From contig NZ_JAFBCT010000001.1 in assembly GCF_016907835.1 (NCBI RefSeq), positions 806,001 to 870,000 on the forward strand: DNA of 64,000 bases, read 5' to 3'. The notes below the pieces were generated by a model. It was not told the DNA's origin. It saw nothing but the letters and a program-made list of their open reading frames with translations, and did no database searches. Source of the stretch: Agromyces cerinus (GTDB lineage Bacteria; Actinomycetota; Actinomycetes; Actinomycetales; Microbacteriaceae). The position numbers were made by a program, and so were the translations under genes. Below are positions 25,884-34,838 of the stretch, piece after piece (position 1 is the stretch's first letter; each line of letters starts with the position of its first letter).

Positions 25884-28800
25884 TTGCCTGCCACACCCCC
25901 CGCACGAGATCGTCGAACTTGGCTTTTCAACGCGGCTGAGTTCAGCGGCAACCCGAAATGGTTGTTCCTGTACACCAGCCGGATGCGCCCCGACCTCGAG
26001 AGCTGGTGGATCACCGACTCGGCTGAGACTGCACGAAGAGTGCGCAAGCTCGGCTACAAGGCGGTGACGTTCCAGTCTCGGGCCGGGCGCAGTCTTCAGG
26101 AAAGGGCGGGGGTGTTCGTCGTCAACCAGGTCAAGGAGCGGGTCCCCGATCGGATGGCCGGCATCGTGTTGCTCAACCTCTGGCACGGCGTCGGCGTCAA
26201 GCGGATCGAGCGCGCGATGACCGATGGCTTTCTGCTCCCTCGCATCGCAGCGAAGTACATCCGCAACAATAAGGTGTATCGCGACTCCCAGATGCTGCTC
26301 GTGAGCTCTCCGGCCATGGAGCAGCACTTCAAGACGCAGATCGACTTCACCGAGGCGCAGGTCATCCGCGCGGGCTATCCGCAGAACGAGTTCGTGCGCC
26401 GCTTCGGTCGCGTTGAGACGTACGACCACGACGTTCGCACGCGGCAGGGACTACCTGCCTCGACTGACGTCGTCATGTATGCCCCCACGTACCGTCTCTC
26501 GGGCAACGACGATTTCGTACATCGTGCCCTGCCTGACATCGACCGGCTCATCGCGACGCTCGAACGCAACGGCCAGCTCCTCATTCTGAAGATGCATCCG
26601 CAGCTCGAGGTCGACCGTACGTATCAGAGCATGAAAGTGAAGTACGCCGACGAGCCGCGCCTACTCTTCTGGGACAATCGAGACGACGTCTATGAGATCT
26701 TCGAGGACATCGATCTCACCATCATTGACTATTCGTCGATCCACTACGATCTGATTGCGGCCGGCGCGGATCGTTTCATCCGCTATGCCTTCGATCACGA
26801 GGATCCAGCGGCCCTCGAGCCCGAGCTCGACTACTTCTCACTCTCGTGCGGCACCGTCGTCACCGATTTCGAAGCGATGCTCGCTGCGCTCGGCGACGAC
26901 AACCGCGTGGGGCCCGACGAGCTGACACGGCTCTCCGACATCTTCTGGGCGTACTCGGCCCCCGACACCTTCGAGACTCTGGTCGAGCGGGCGCTCGCTT
27001 ACGAACTGACGGATGTCGCGTTGCCGACGCTGTACAGCTTCGACATCTTCGACACGGTGATCCACCGCACGTCGGTGCTTCCGGTGTCGATCTTCCACCT
27101 CGTGCGAGAGCGTGCCGAGGTCTCGAACCTCGGCTACCCCGAACGACTGCTGCAGCGCTTCATCGAACTCCGAAGGCAGGCAGAGGCGGCCGTGCGTGAG
27201 GCGAAGCGTAAAGACCCGCGGCGTGCCATCGACTTGCAGTTCGAGATCACGCTCGACGAGATCTACGCGCGACTCGCAGATCTCTATGCCCTCACCGCCG
27301 AGCAGGCGGAGCAGCTCAAGGTATGGGAGATCGAGGCCGAAATCGCCGACACATACGCCGATGAGGAGATGGTCGCGCGCGTTCGAGAGCTCCGTGCCGC
27401 CGGGGAGACCGTCATCCTCATCAGCGACATGTACCTCCCGCGAACCGTAATCGACAAGATGCTCGCGAAAGCGTCGCCCGACCTCGTGGGGCTGCCGGTG
27501 TTCCTCTCGAACGAGCATGGCGTCCAGAAATCGACCGGTCGCCTCTATGTTCGGGCGTACCTCGACTTGGCGTACGACTTCGGCGAGTGGATCCACACGG
27601 GCGACAACCCTCGTGCCGACGTGCAGATGGCCGAGCGCATGGGGATCACACCCGTGCGACTCGAGACACCTGAGTTCGACGAGTTCGAGACGGCCCTCAC
27701 GGACTCGGCAGACACGTACGACGCCTTCCTTCTGGCAGGAGTACTGCGCGATGCGCGCCTCAACGGAATGACCGAGTCCGAGGAGTTCGTATTCCGGAAC
27801 GTAGCGCTGTACCTCGTCCCGTATTTGAAATGGGTGCTCGACGACGCCGTCGCGCGCGGGTATTCGACCCTGTACTTCATCTCCCGCGACGGCCATCACA
27901 TGAAGGCGGTCGCAGACGCGATCATTGAGGCCAACGGCCTCCCGCTCCGTACCGCATACATCTACGGATCCCGTCGCGCGTGGCGGCTCGCGTCGCAGAT
28001 CGACGGCATCGACGACGATACGTTCGCGGGACACGGCAGCTTCGGCGGCATCCGATCGTTCAGCTCCCTCGTCGAAGCGAGCCGCCTCAACCGGGAGGAA
28101 CTGCTCGAGCTGTTCCCCGAGTTCGAGCAGTACGAGAAGGTGGGAACATTCGACGGCTATACAGCGGGCAACATCGTGGCTGCACTCAAGTCGTCGGCCG
28201 CCTACCGGCGGCGACTCAGCGAGATTGCCAAGGATGATCGCGAAGTCGTGACCGACTACCTCCGGCAGGAGATCGACCCCGGCGAACGATTCGCCTTCGT
28301 CGAATACTGGGGCCGCGGCTATACCCAGGACTGTCTCGCACGGCTGCTTGAGCATGCGGCGGGGCGCCCAGTCGAGACTCCGTTCTACTATGCGCGGAGC
28401 ATCTATCCCACCGAGGGCGCGAGCATTCGACACAACTACACCGCCGCGTCGGAGTCGCTGCTGCTCATCGAGGCGATCTTCGCGAACTTGCCGTATGGCA
28501 CAACTGAGGGCTATCGGCGTGCGGGTGGGCGGATCGTCCCGGTGTACCGCGAGCGGCAGTACGACGTCGAACTCTTCGAAGCTACGACGCCGAGGCTCGT
28601 CGAGTTCGTGAAACAAACCATGGGTCTCCCGTTCTACGACGAGGACCGGCTCTGGCGTGACGCCTTCAGATTCGGGTTCGAGCACTTCCGCATCAACCCG
28701 ACCGCTGACGTCTACCAGACGAACCTCGCAACCCTCAGGGATGCGGTGGAGCTGGGCGGCATCGAACGGGAGTTCGCCCCGAAGTTCCGCGTCACCGATT

Positions 28801-29084
28801 TCGTGGCCTACCTGCGAGGCAAACCCATCGGGGAGATCACCCGATCGCTGCCGTTGTCGCTCGCTCGCTCGCGGGGACCGGGCCAGGGGCTGCTCCGGCT
28901 CCAGCGGGAGGTCGGATTCCGGCGCGTCTGGAAACGGAGCATCGCTCGACTCCAGGAGGCCACCGATCGCCTGGTCGGTTCTGCAGGTGCCGACCCAGTC
29001 GCGCGACCGGCGAATCCGCCCGTCGTCGTCGGACAGCCCGGTGCGGACCGAGTGAACCCCCGATCCGGCACCGAGGTGCGTTGA
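25884..29084 (+). CDS. TagF-like glycerophosphotransferase fused to a HAD / COG5610-type hydrolase
   Basis: A 1066-residue fusion. Residues about 10-360 match CDP-glycerol (polyol) phosphotransferases: LLNLWHGVG (LWHG 99-102), GYPQNE (164-169), MYAPTYR (198-204), KMHP (236-239) and TIIDYSS (279-285). Residues about 380-610 form a HAD domain with FDIFDTVIHR (386-391), ISDMYLP (514-519) and HTGDNPRAD (571-579). The rest, beginning near YFISRDGHHM (665-673), resembles the C-terminal part of COG5610 proteins. I choose the TTG at 25884 because GGAG sits 5 nt upstream; an earlier TTG at 25863 lacks a ribosome site. The expected role is polymerising a polyol phosphate, with the HAD part possibly acting on the same intermediate. 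Base composition looks less GC-rich than the flanks. Confidence 0.82.
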   Translation: MPATPPARDRRTWLFNAAEFSGNPKWLFLYTSRMRPDLESWWITDSAETARRVRKLGYKAVTFQSRAGRSLQERAGVFVVNQVKERVPDRMAGIVLLNLWHGVGVKRIERAMTDGFLLPRIAAKYIRNNKVYRDSQMLLVSSPAMEQHFKTQIDFTEAQVIRAGYPQNEFVRRFGRVETYDHDVRTRQGLPASTDVVMYAPTYRLSGNDDFVHRALPDIDRLIATLERNGQLLILKMHPQLEVDRTYQSMKVKYADEPRLLFWDNRDDVYEIFEDIDLTIIDYSSIHYDLIAAGADRFIRYAFDHEDPAALEPELDYFSLSCGTVVTDFEAMLAALGDDNRVGPDELTRLSDIFWAYSAPDTFETLVERALAYELTDVALPTLYSFDIFDTVIHRTSVLPVSIFHLVRERAEVSNLGYPERLLQRFIELRRQAEAAVREAKRKDPRRAIDLQFEITLDEIYARLADLYALTAEQAEQLKVWEIEAEIADTYADEEMVARVRELRAAGETVILISDMYLPRTVIDKMLAKASPDLVGLPVFLSNEHGVQKSTGRLYVRAYLDLAYDFGEWIHTGDNPRADVQMAERMGITPVRLETPEFDEFETALTDSADTYDAFLLAGVLRDARLNGMTESEEFVFRNVALYLVPYLKWVLDDAVARGYSTLYFISRDGHHMKAVADAIIEANGLPLRTAYIYGSRRAWRLASQIDGIDDDTFAGHGSFGGIRSFSSLVEASRLNREELLELFPEFEQYEKVGTFDGYTAGNIVAALKSSAAYRRRLSEIAKDDREVVTDYLRQEIDPGERFAFVEYWGRGYTQDCLARLLEHAAGRPVETPFYYARSIYPTEGASIRHNYTAASESLLLIEAIFANLPYGTTEGYRRAGGRIVPVYRERQYDVELFEATTPRLVEFVKQTMGLPFYDEDRLWRDAFRFGFEHFRINPTADVYQTNLATLRDAVELGGIEREFAPKFRVTDFVAYLRGKPIGEITRSLPLSLARSRGPGQGLLRLQREVGFRRVWKRSIARLQEATDRLVGSAGADPVARPANPPVVVGQPGADRVNPRSGTEVR

Positions 29085-29085
29085 C

Positions 29086-31062
29086 ATGAATGTGAAACAG
29101 TCGGCGGCACGACGCGTTCGGCGTTACCTTTCGGCCCCAGTGACCGCGCCGCGAGTCAATCTCATCGCGAACCCGCGATTCGCCGCCGCAGGAGGAGTCG
29201 GCTCATCGCCCGACCGCTACTACGTGCACGTCAACAACACCGTTGAGATCTCTATTGACTGGTCGGCCGAGAGCGGCGGGCGCTCGCTCAAGGTCGAGGG
29301 TCTGACCGGCAGTTTCGACACCCATTTCGCGCCTGAAGGTCGTGACGGTGCCTTCAGAACGGGGCTCGCACCCGGCCGAACGTATCGAGCGAGCGCAGTC
29401 GTCTACGTTCCGAAGCGGCTGACCGGTCAGCTCGCGAAGACTCGGCTCTCGATCTCGCCGGGTTGGGAGATCGCCGGCGTCAAGCATTGGAACCCCGACC
29501 CATCCGACTCGGCCGACGACGCGCCGGGAGTACACCTCATCACCCACGAATTCACGGTGCCTGCGACCGCCACCGGGGCCTGGATCCGTTACGTCTCGGG
29601 CATGGCGGCCGGCGGCGGAGTCGTCTATTGGGATCGTCTGTCGCTGGTCGATGCCGAACAGGCGCTCACGTATTTCGACGGTCGGATGCGCCCGACGGAC
29701 TTTCACGAGTTCAGTTGGCAGGGCGTGGCGGACGCGTCGCCATCGGTGCGGAAGTTGCGACCGCTGCCCGACATCGTCGGCTCCGCGACCGATCTGCCTT
29801 CGCTCGCGCGCAAGATGCTCGCCGGTCTCGATGACGAGGTCGAGCGAAGAGCGATCGAGACGTGGGTTCGACGCCGGCACGACTCAGATCGAGAGTCGAA
29901 CTACTTCGCTGGCCTGCTCGCAGCGGCGCGTGGCGAGGTCGACCGCGCCCGACGCGAGTTCACGCTCGCGCTCGCGAGCACAGCTCACCCGGATTCCGTT
30001 CATCTCGAGCTGGGGCGACTCGCGGTGAGGGCCGGAGAACTCGCGCGCGCGTCCACGGAGTTCGAAGCTGTCACCGATGGTGAACACCGACCCGAGGCGC
30101 TCTTCCGTCGCGCCGCTATCGCCGACAAGCGCGGTGACCTCGCTGCGTCGAAGCGCCTTTCGATCGAGGGCGGCCGTGCCGACGACGGATTGCCCTTCGA
30201 CATCGGCCGCGCGCTCGATGCGGATCCAAAGGCGATGTGGGTGCGCCGCGAGCTCGGCATCTTCGTCAGGGACCACCTGGACGAGATCCGGGCGCGAGCG
30301 GCCGACCCCGTCCGCTCTGATTCACCGATGTCGGCCGACGAACATCCTCCGGTCTTCACCTATTGGCACCAGGGATTCAGAGAGGCTCCCGCCCTCGTGC
30401 GGCGGTGTCACGAATCGATGAAGCAGCACACGGCGCCCGGGCGGCTGCACGAGCTCGACGCCTCGAACGTGAGCTTCTATTCGCATCTTCCGGCGCAGGT
30501 GATCCGCGACGTCGGCACGAACTACACACACCTCTCGGACTTGATTCGGCTCGATGTCCTCAGCAGGTTCGGCGGAGTCTGGCTTGACGCGACGTGCTTG
30601 CTCACTGGCGACGCTATCAACTCCGAGCCGTCGCTCACGCGACAGGAGTTCTTCGTCTTCAACTACTCGGGCCCACGCATCGGTACCTGGTTCATGGCCT
30701 CGCGACCTGGCGCATACAGCACGGTGATGCTCCGTGAAGCGTTGCTCCTCTGGTGGGAACGCGAGCGTCGCCTGCTCGACTATTTCCAGTTGCACTACAC
30801 GCACGAGATGCTCTACTGGTTCGATGAGCGGTTCGCCGCCGAGTGGGACGCGTCTGAGCACCGGCATCCGCGGGCGGCGCTCGCTGTGCAGGGGGCACTC
30901 CATGCTCCGAACCATGGCGGACTCTTCGAACGACTGCTCACTGATTCGTGGGTCCACAAGCTCACCTACAAACACGACATCGCACGCGCCGGCGTCGACA
31001 GCATCGCTGGTTCGATTGTGCGTGGCGAAGCGAGCCAGTTCGAGTACCGTACCGAGGAATGA
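29086..31062 (+). CDS. Multidomain capsular glycosyltransferase: CBM-like, TPR-like and DxD transferase
   Basis: A 658-residue protein one base after the stop of the previous gene, with GAGGTG before its ATG. Residues about 25-190 look like a beta-sandwich carbohydrate-binding module (LIANPRF opening, YWDRLSL closing, as in CBM-like domains). Residues about 240-370 are helical repeats resembling TPRs. Residues about 420-650 form a capsular-polysaccharide/GT32-like transferase with YWHQGF, THLSDLIRLDVLSRFGGVWL and the DxD-like WLDATC near 499-504. It has no signal peptide, so the glycan-binding module would act in the cytoplasm. Probably works on the same polymer as the preceding fusion. Confidence 0.75.
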   Translation: MNVKQSAARRVRRYLSAPVTAPRVNLIANPRFAAAGGVGSSPDRYYVHVNNTVEISIDWSAESGGRSLKVEGLTGSFDTHFAPEGRDGAFRTGLAPGRTYRASAVVYVPKRLTGQLAKTRLSISPGWEIAGVKHWNPDPSDSADDAPGVHLITHEFTVPATATGAWIRYVSGMAAGGGVVYWDRLSLVDAEQALTYFDGRMRPTDFHEFSWQGVADASPSVRKLRPLPDIVGSATDLPSLARKMLAGLDDEVERRAIETWVRRRHDSDRESNYFAGLLAAARGEVDRARREFTLALASTAHPDSVHLELGRLAVRAGELARASTEFEAVTDGEHRPEALFRRAAIADKRGDLAASKRLSIEGGRADDGLPFDIGRALDADPKAMWVRRELGIFVRDHLDEIRARAADPVRSDSPMSADEHPPVFTYWHQGFREAPALVRRCHESMKQHTAPGRLHELDASNVSFYSHLPAQVIRDVGTNYTHLSDLIRLDVLSRFGGVWLDATCLLTGDAINSEPSLTRQEFFVFNYSGPRIGTWFMASRPGAYSTVMLREALLLWWERERRLLDYFQLHYTHEMLYWFDERFAAEWDASEHRHPRAALAVQGALHAPNHGGLFERLLTDSWVHKLTYKHDIARAGVDSIAGSIVRGEASQFEYRTEE

Positions 31063-31235
31063 CGTGGCGGCGCATCGCGCGCAACTCCCGAAATCAATTG
31101 GGGCAATTCATGCGTGCACGGTGAGTCTGATCGCGGAGCTCGAGAAGCGGCAGGCGTGAGCTCCAACGAAAAGGCCGATCCAGTTGGCCCCGGAGTACCG
31201 TGAACCCACTTCGCTCGTTCAATGCTCGTCGTTGG

Positions 31236-31241
31236 TAGCGT
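31236..31241 (+). promoter_or_regulatory. Putative -10 element of manA
   Basis: TAGCGT about 31 bp before the ATG at 31273. The 210-bp gap 31063-31272 otherwise shows no gene and no strong hairpin. Confidence 0.35.
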
Positions 31242-31272
31242 GGACCCACGCCGAAGAAAGGGACCAGCACGC

Positions 31273-32529
31273 ATGTTTGTGGCGATCGACAACACCCCGC
31301 GCGATTACGCGTGGGGCTCCACGACGGCGATCGCCGCGTTTCGAGGGACCGAGGAATCCGGCGCGCCCGAGGCCGAGCTCTGGCTCGGAGCGCACCCGGG
31401 TTCGCCGGCTCGCATGCTCGATGCGGCATCCGTCGGGCACGCCGATCTCGCGGCTTGGATCGAGGCCGACCCCGAGCAGGCGCTCGGTGCCCGTCTCGCC
31501 GCCGAGGGTGCGCGCCTCCCGTTCCTCCTGAAGGTGCTGGCAGCGGCCGCGCCGCTGTCGCTGCAGGCGCACCCCACGCCCGCCCAGGCTCGCGCCGGGT
31601 ACGCCCGCGAGGAGGCCGACGGCGTGCCGCTCGCGGCATACGACCGCAATTACAAGGACGAGTTCCACAAGCCCGAGCTGATCGTCGCGGTGAGCGACAC
31701 CTTCGACGCGCTCTCGGGCTTCCGTCCGCTGAGCGAGGTGCAGGGCGTGCTCGAGGTGCTGCGGGCAGCGGATGCCGCGGCCGAAGAGCCCGACCCCGGT
31801 GCACTCGACCTGCTCGAGGCCCGCCTGTCGGGGGAGCACGCCCTCAGCGACACGGTGGAGTGGTTGCTGCGCGACGGCCGCGGCGGCGACACCGGAGAAG
31901 CGTCATGGGTCATCGACCGGGTCACGGCGCTCGCAGCGTCCGCGACCGCGCTCGCCTCTCCGTACGCGCTCTCGTTCGAGACGGTCGGCGCACTCGCCGA
32001 GGCCTACCCCGGCGACCCGGGCGTCGTCATCTCGTTGCTGCTGAACCGGGTGCGCCTCGTTCGCGGCGAGGCGCTCTACCTCGCGGCCGGCAACGTCCAC
32101 GCCTACCTCGACGGCCTCGGCATCGAGCTCATGGCGGCCAGCGACAACGTGCTGCGCGGCGGCCTCACGCCGAAGCACATCGACGTCGCGGAACTGCTCG
32201 ACGTGCTCGACTTCACGCCGATCACCGCGCCCTACCTCACCCCGGTCGAGATCTCGCCCGGAGTGACGGTGTACCGGCCCGGCGTGCCGGACTTCGAGCT
32301 GTACCGGGTCGAACCCGCGACGCAGGTCGCACGGGTCGTGCTCGATGGGCCGGCGATCGTGGTCGTCGAGGGCGACGGCGTCGTCATCGGCGGCGGCACC
32401 GGGGCATCCGTCGCGCTCGGGCGCGGTGAGTCGGTCTACGTCACGCCGGACGAGCGAACGCTCGAGATCAGCGGCGCGGGCATCGCGTGGATCGCGACGA
32501 CGGGGCCAGGGGCGCCTTCCGCGACCTAG
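31273..32529 (+). CDS. manA: Mannose-6-phosphate isomerase, class I
   Basis: A 418-residue cupin-type isomerase converting fructose 6-phosphate and mannose 6-phosphate. It starts MFVAIDNTPRDYAWGSTTAI; zinc ligands are visible in LQAHPTPAQA and DEFHKPELIVA, and the substrate region is AGNVHAYLDGLGIELMAASD with RGGLTPKHID. Start ATG 31273 has GAAAGGGA upstream. It marks the beginning of the conserved core after the envelope cluster, and with manB supplies GDP-mannose precursors. Its TAG stop overlaps the TAG of the convergent regulator in a shared CTAG. Confidence 0.95.
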   Translation: MFVAIDNTPRDYAWGSTTAIAAFRGTEESGAPEAELWLGAHPGSPARMLDAASVGHADLAAWIEADPEQALGARLAAEGARLPFLLKVLAAAAPLSLQAHPTPAQARAGYAREEADGVPLAAYDRNYKDEFHKPELIVAVSDTFDALSGFRPLSEVQGVLEVLRAADAAAEEPDPGALDLLEARLSGEHALSDTVEWLLRDGRGGDTGEASWVIDRVTALAASATALASPYALSFETVGALAEAYPGDPGVVISLLLNRVRLVRGEALYLAAGNVHAYLDGLGIELMAASDNVLRGGLTPKHIDVAELLDVLDFTPITAPYLTPVEISPGVTVYRPGVPDFELYRVEPATQVARVVLDGPAIVVVEGDGVVIGGGTGASVALGRGESVYVTPDERTLEISGAGIAWIATTGPGAPSAT

Positions 32530-33482
32530 GAGGCGACTCGCATGCCGAAGAGCCTGCGGTACGCCGTCGGCGTCGTCTGCAGCACCTTCACGAAGTGGTG
32601 GCGCATGACGGCTGCGGCGCCGAAGCCCGTGTCGCGGGCGATCTCCTCGAGGGTGAACGAGGTCTCCTCGAGCAGCTGCTGGGCGCGCAGCAGCCGCTGA
32701 CGGTTGAGCCAGGCGTTGGGCGTCGTGCCGGTCTCGGCCCGGAACCGTCGCGCGAACGTGCGCGGCGACATGAGCGCCTTGCGGGCGAGCAGGTCGACGG
32801 TCAGATCTTCGTCGAGGTGCTCGACCATCCACTCGGTGATCTTCGCGAAGGAGTCGCTGCGGCATTCGGCGATGGGCGACTGGATGAACTGCGACTGGCC
32901 GCCGTCGCGCTGCGGCGGCACGACCATGCGACGGGCGATCATGTTCGCGGCGCTCGCTCCGAGCTCGGTGCGCACGATGTGGAGTGCTGCGTCGATGCCT
33001 GCCGCAGTGCCCGCACCGGTGACGACCTTGCCGTCCTGCACGAAGAGCACGTCGGCGTCGACGTCGGCCCGGGGGAACATCTCGGCGAGGCGCTCGGTGT
33101 ACATCCAGTGCGTCGTCGCCCTGCGGCCGTCGAGCACGCCGGCGCGTCCGAGCGTGAAGGCGCCCGAGCAGACCGAGAGCACCCACGCGCCTCGCGCGAC
33201 CGCCTCGCGCAGCACCTGGGAGACGCGCTCATCGACGGGTTCGTCGATGAGCGCGGCAGGTACCGCGACCAGGTCGGCAGTGCGGGCGAAGTCGAGCCCC
33301 TCGTGTACGACGATGTCGAAGCCGAGCTTCGTGGGGATGGGGCCGGGGTCGGCCGCGACGACGTGGAAGTCGAACGTCGGGCCGCCGGTGTCGCTGCGGT
33401 CGATGCCGAACACCTCGCAGATCACGCCGAATTCGAACGGCGCCATCTGCGGCATGGCGATGCAGGCGATGGTCTGGAGCAC
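32526..33482 (-). CDS. GlxA-type transcriptional regulator (DJ-1/PfpI domain plus AraC HTH)
   Basis: A 318-residue regulator. Residues about 1-175 are a DJ-1/PfpI-like sensor domain (IACIAMPQMAPFEFGVICEV; SVCSGAFTLGRAGVLDGRRA), and residues about 215-310 a double AraC helix-turn-helix (LARKALMSPRTFARRFRAET; IARDTGFGAAAVMRHHF). I choose the GTG at 33482 because GGAGG lies 5 nt upstream and family members begin at this point; an in-frame GTG at 33530 would add 16 residues. It is divergent from a 49-residue membrane protein gene. The regulon is unknown. Confidence 0.87.
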   Translation of the reverse strand: MLQTIACIAMPQMAPFEFGVICEVFGIDRSDTGGPTFDFHVVAADPGPIPTKLGFDIVVHEGLDFARTADLVAVPAALIDEPVDERVSQVLREAVARGAWVLSVCSGAFTLGRAGVLDGRRATTHWMYTERLAEMFPRADVDADVLFVQDGKVVTGAGTAAGIDAALHIVRTELGASAANMIARRMVVPPQRDGGQSQFIQSPIAECRSDSFAKITEWMVEHLDEDLTVDLLARKALMSPRTFARRFRAETGTTPNAWLNRQRLLRAQQLLEETSFTLEEIARDTGFGAAAVMRHHFVKVLQTTPTAYRRLFGMRVAS

Positions 33483-33553
33483 GGCGGCCTCCGATGGCAG
33501 GAATCGATCGTTTGATGTCCACTCTGCCACTTTCGGCAGTATGTCTCAAGTCA

Positions 33554-33569
33554 TAGATTTACTGCCATG
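33554..33569 (+). promoter_or_regulatory. Leaderless promoter of the 49-residue protein gene
   Basis: TAGATT at 33554-33559, then 7 nt, then ATG at 33567. No ribosome site. The same 84-bp interval must hold the promoter of the divergent GlxA-type regulator. Confidence 0.6.
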
Positions 33570-33716
33570 ACCACGATCATCTTCCTCGTCCTCGCGGGAC
33601 TCGCCATCTGGGGCGTGCTCGCCACCGTGCTCCGCCTCGACACCGATGGCTACGGTCGACCCGAGATCCGCGACCGCAACCGTCACGCCGAACACCAGCC
33701 CACCCGGCCCGCCTGA
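33567..33716 (+). CDS. Small membrane protein, 49 residues
   Basis: The frame reads MTTIIFLVLAGLAIWGVLAT and continues with a hydrophilic tail rich in Asp, Arg and His ending HQPTRPA. One membrane segment covers about residues 3-21; the orientation and function are unknown. Support for it being real is a -10 hexamer exactly 7 nt before the ATG, the same arrangement as in longer genes here, and GC-rich third codon positions. It sits between the divergent GlxA-type regulator and galE. Confidence 0.65.
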   Translation: MTTIIFLVLAGLAIWGVLATVLRLDTDGYGRPEIRDRNRHAEHQPTRPA

Positions 33717-33749
33717 TCGTCTCCGGGCGCAGTCGGAGCTCCGCCCGGA

Positions 33750-33755
33750 TACGAT
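33750..33755 (+). promoter_or_regulatory. Putative -10 element of galE
   Basis: TACGAT within GGATACGATCG. A start about 7 nt downstream (near 33762) would coincide with the first bases of the hairpin at 33761-33783. Confidence 0.5.
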
Positions 33756-33760
33756 CGACT

Positions 33761-33783
33761 CCGGCGGGGAGGTACCCCGCCGG
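33761..33783 (+). promoter_or_regulatory. Perfect 5' leader hairpin of galE
   Basis: CCGGCGGGG at 33761-33769 pairs perfectly with CCCCGCCGG at 33775-33783 around a 5-nt AGGTA loop. It lies between the predicted start point and the GGAAGGTGGGA ribosome site. It has no U run, so it is more likely an mRNA stability or translation element than a terminator. Confidence 0.55.
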
Positions 33784-33794
33784 AAGGTGGGAAC

Positions 33795-34763
33795 ATGAGC
33801 TGGCTGGTCACCGGGGGAGCGGGCTACATCGGCGCGCACGTCGTGCGCGCATTCGAGGCCCAGGGCATCGGGGCCGTCGTGCTCGATGACCTCTCGTCGG
33901 GAAAGACCGACTTCGTTCCCCAGGGCACACCGATCGTCCACGGCAGCATCCTCGACGGGGCGGCGATCGAACGGGCGATCGAAGAGCACGGCGTCACCGG
34001 CGTCGTGCACCTCGCGGGGTTCAAGTACGCGGGGGTCTCGGTCGAGCGGCCGCTGCACACCTACCGTCAGAACGTCACCGGCACCACGACGCTGCTCGCG
34101 GCGATGGAGTCGAAGGGCGTCGATCGCATCGTGTTCTCGTCGAGCGCAGCGGTCTACGGCACCCCTGACGTCGACCTCGTGACGGAGGCCACGCCGAAGC
34201 ACCCGGAATCGCCGTACGGCGAGTCCAAGCTCATCGGCGAGTGGCTGCTGGCCGACCAGGCGAAGGCCTCGGGTCTGCGTCACACGAGCCTGCGCTACTT
34301 CAACGTCGTCGGGTCGGGCACGCCGGACGTCTTCGACGTGAGCCCGCACAACCTCTTCCCCCTGGTGTTCGACGCCCTCCTCGCGGGGCGCACCCCGCGC
34401 ATCAACGGCGGCGACTACCCGACACCCGACGGCACCTGCGTCCGTGACTACATCCACGTCGCCGACCTGGCAGACGCGCACGTCGTCGCCGCGCGTCGTC
34501 TCGACGCCGGCGACAGCCTCGAGCCGGTCTACAACCTCGGCTCCGGAGACGGCGTCTCGGTCGGCGAGATCATGCGGGCGGTCGCCGAGGTCACCGGCAT
34601 CGAATTCGCGCCCGAGGTCGGCCCGCGCCGCGTCGGGGACCCCGCCCGCATCGTCTCCTCCGGCGAACTGGCGGCCCGCGACCTCGATTGGCGGATGCGC
34701 CACACCCTCACCGAGATGGTCGAGAGCGCCTGGCAGGCCCGCCGCGCGGCATCCGATTCATAA
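33795..34763 (+). CDS. galE: UDP-glucose 4-epimerase
   Basis: A 322-residue extended SDR. The N-terminal TGGAGYIGAHVVRA is the NAD-binding glycine motif; the catalytic serine and tyrosine are in VFSSSAAVYG and SPYGESKLIGEW (YxxxK), and RYFNVVGSG and VRDYIHVADLADAH are typical of GalE. It produces UDP-galactose, which feeds glf and GlfT2. ATG 33795 has GGAAGGTGG upstream. It is slightly shorter than enterobacterial GalE but has all core motifs. Confidence 0.92.
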   Translation: MSWLVTGGAGYIGAHVVRAFEAQGIGAVVLDDLSSGKTDFVPQGTPIVHGSILDGAAIERAIEEHGVTGVVHLAGFKYAGVSVERPLHTYRQNVTGTTTLLAAMESKGVDRIVFSSSAAVYGTPDVDLVTEATPKHPESPYGESKLIGEWLLADQAKASGLRHTSLRYFNVVGSGTPDVFDVSPHNLFPLVFDALLAGRTPRINGGDYPTPDGTCVRDYIHVADLADAHVVAARRLDAGDSLEPVYNLGSGDGVSVGEIMRAVAEVTGIEFAPEVGPRRVGDPARIVSSGELAARDLDWRMRHTLTEMVESAWQARRAASDS

Positions 34764-34838
34764 CGTCTGGTCATCGTCCCGGCGTGTCGAGCGGGTCATC
34801 AAGCCTCGACGGTGGATTGAGGGTTTACCATCTGCGAC

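Noticed and set aside
33483..33530. Longer start (GTG 33530) for the GlxA-type regulator
   Set aside because: The GTG at 33482 has a GGAGG at ideal spacing and matches the family N-terminus.
33761..33783. Hairpin before galE as a terminator of the 49-residue gene
   Set aside because: It starts at the predicted galE transcription start and has no U run; leader element preferred, though a dual role is not excluded.
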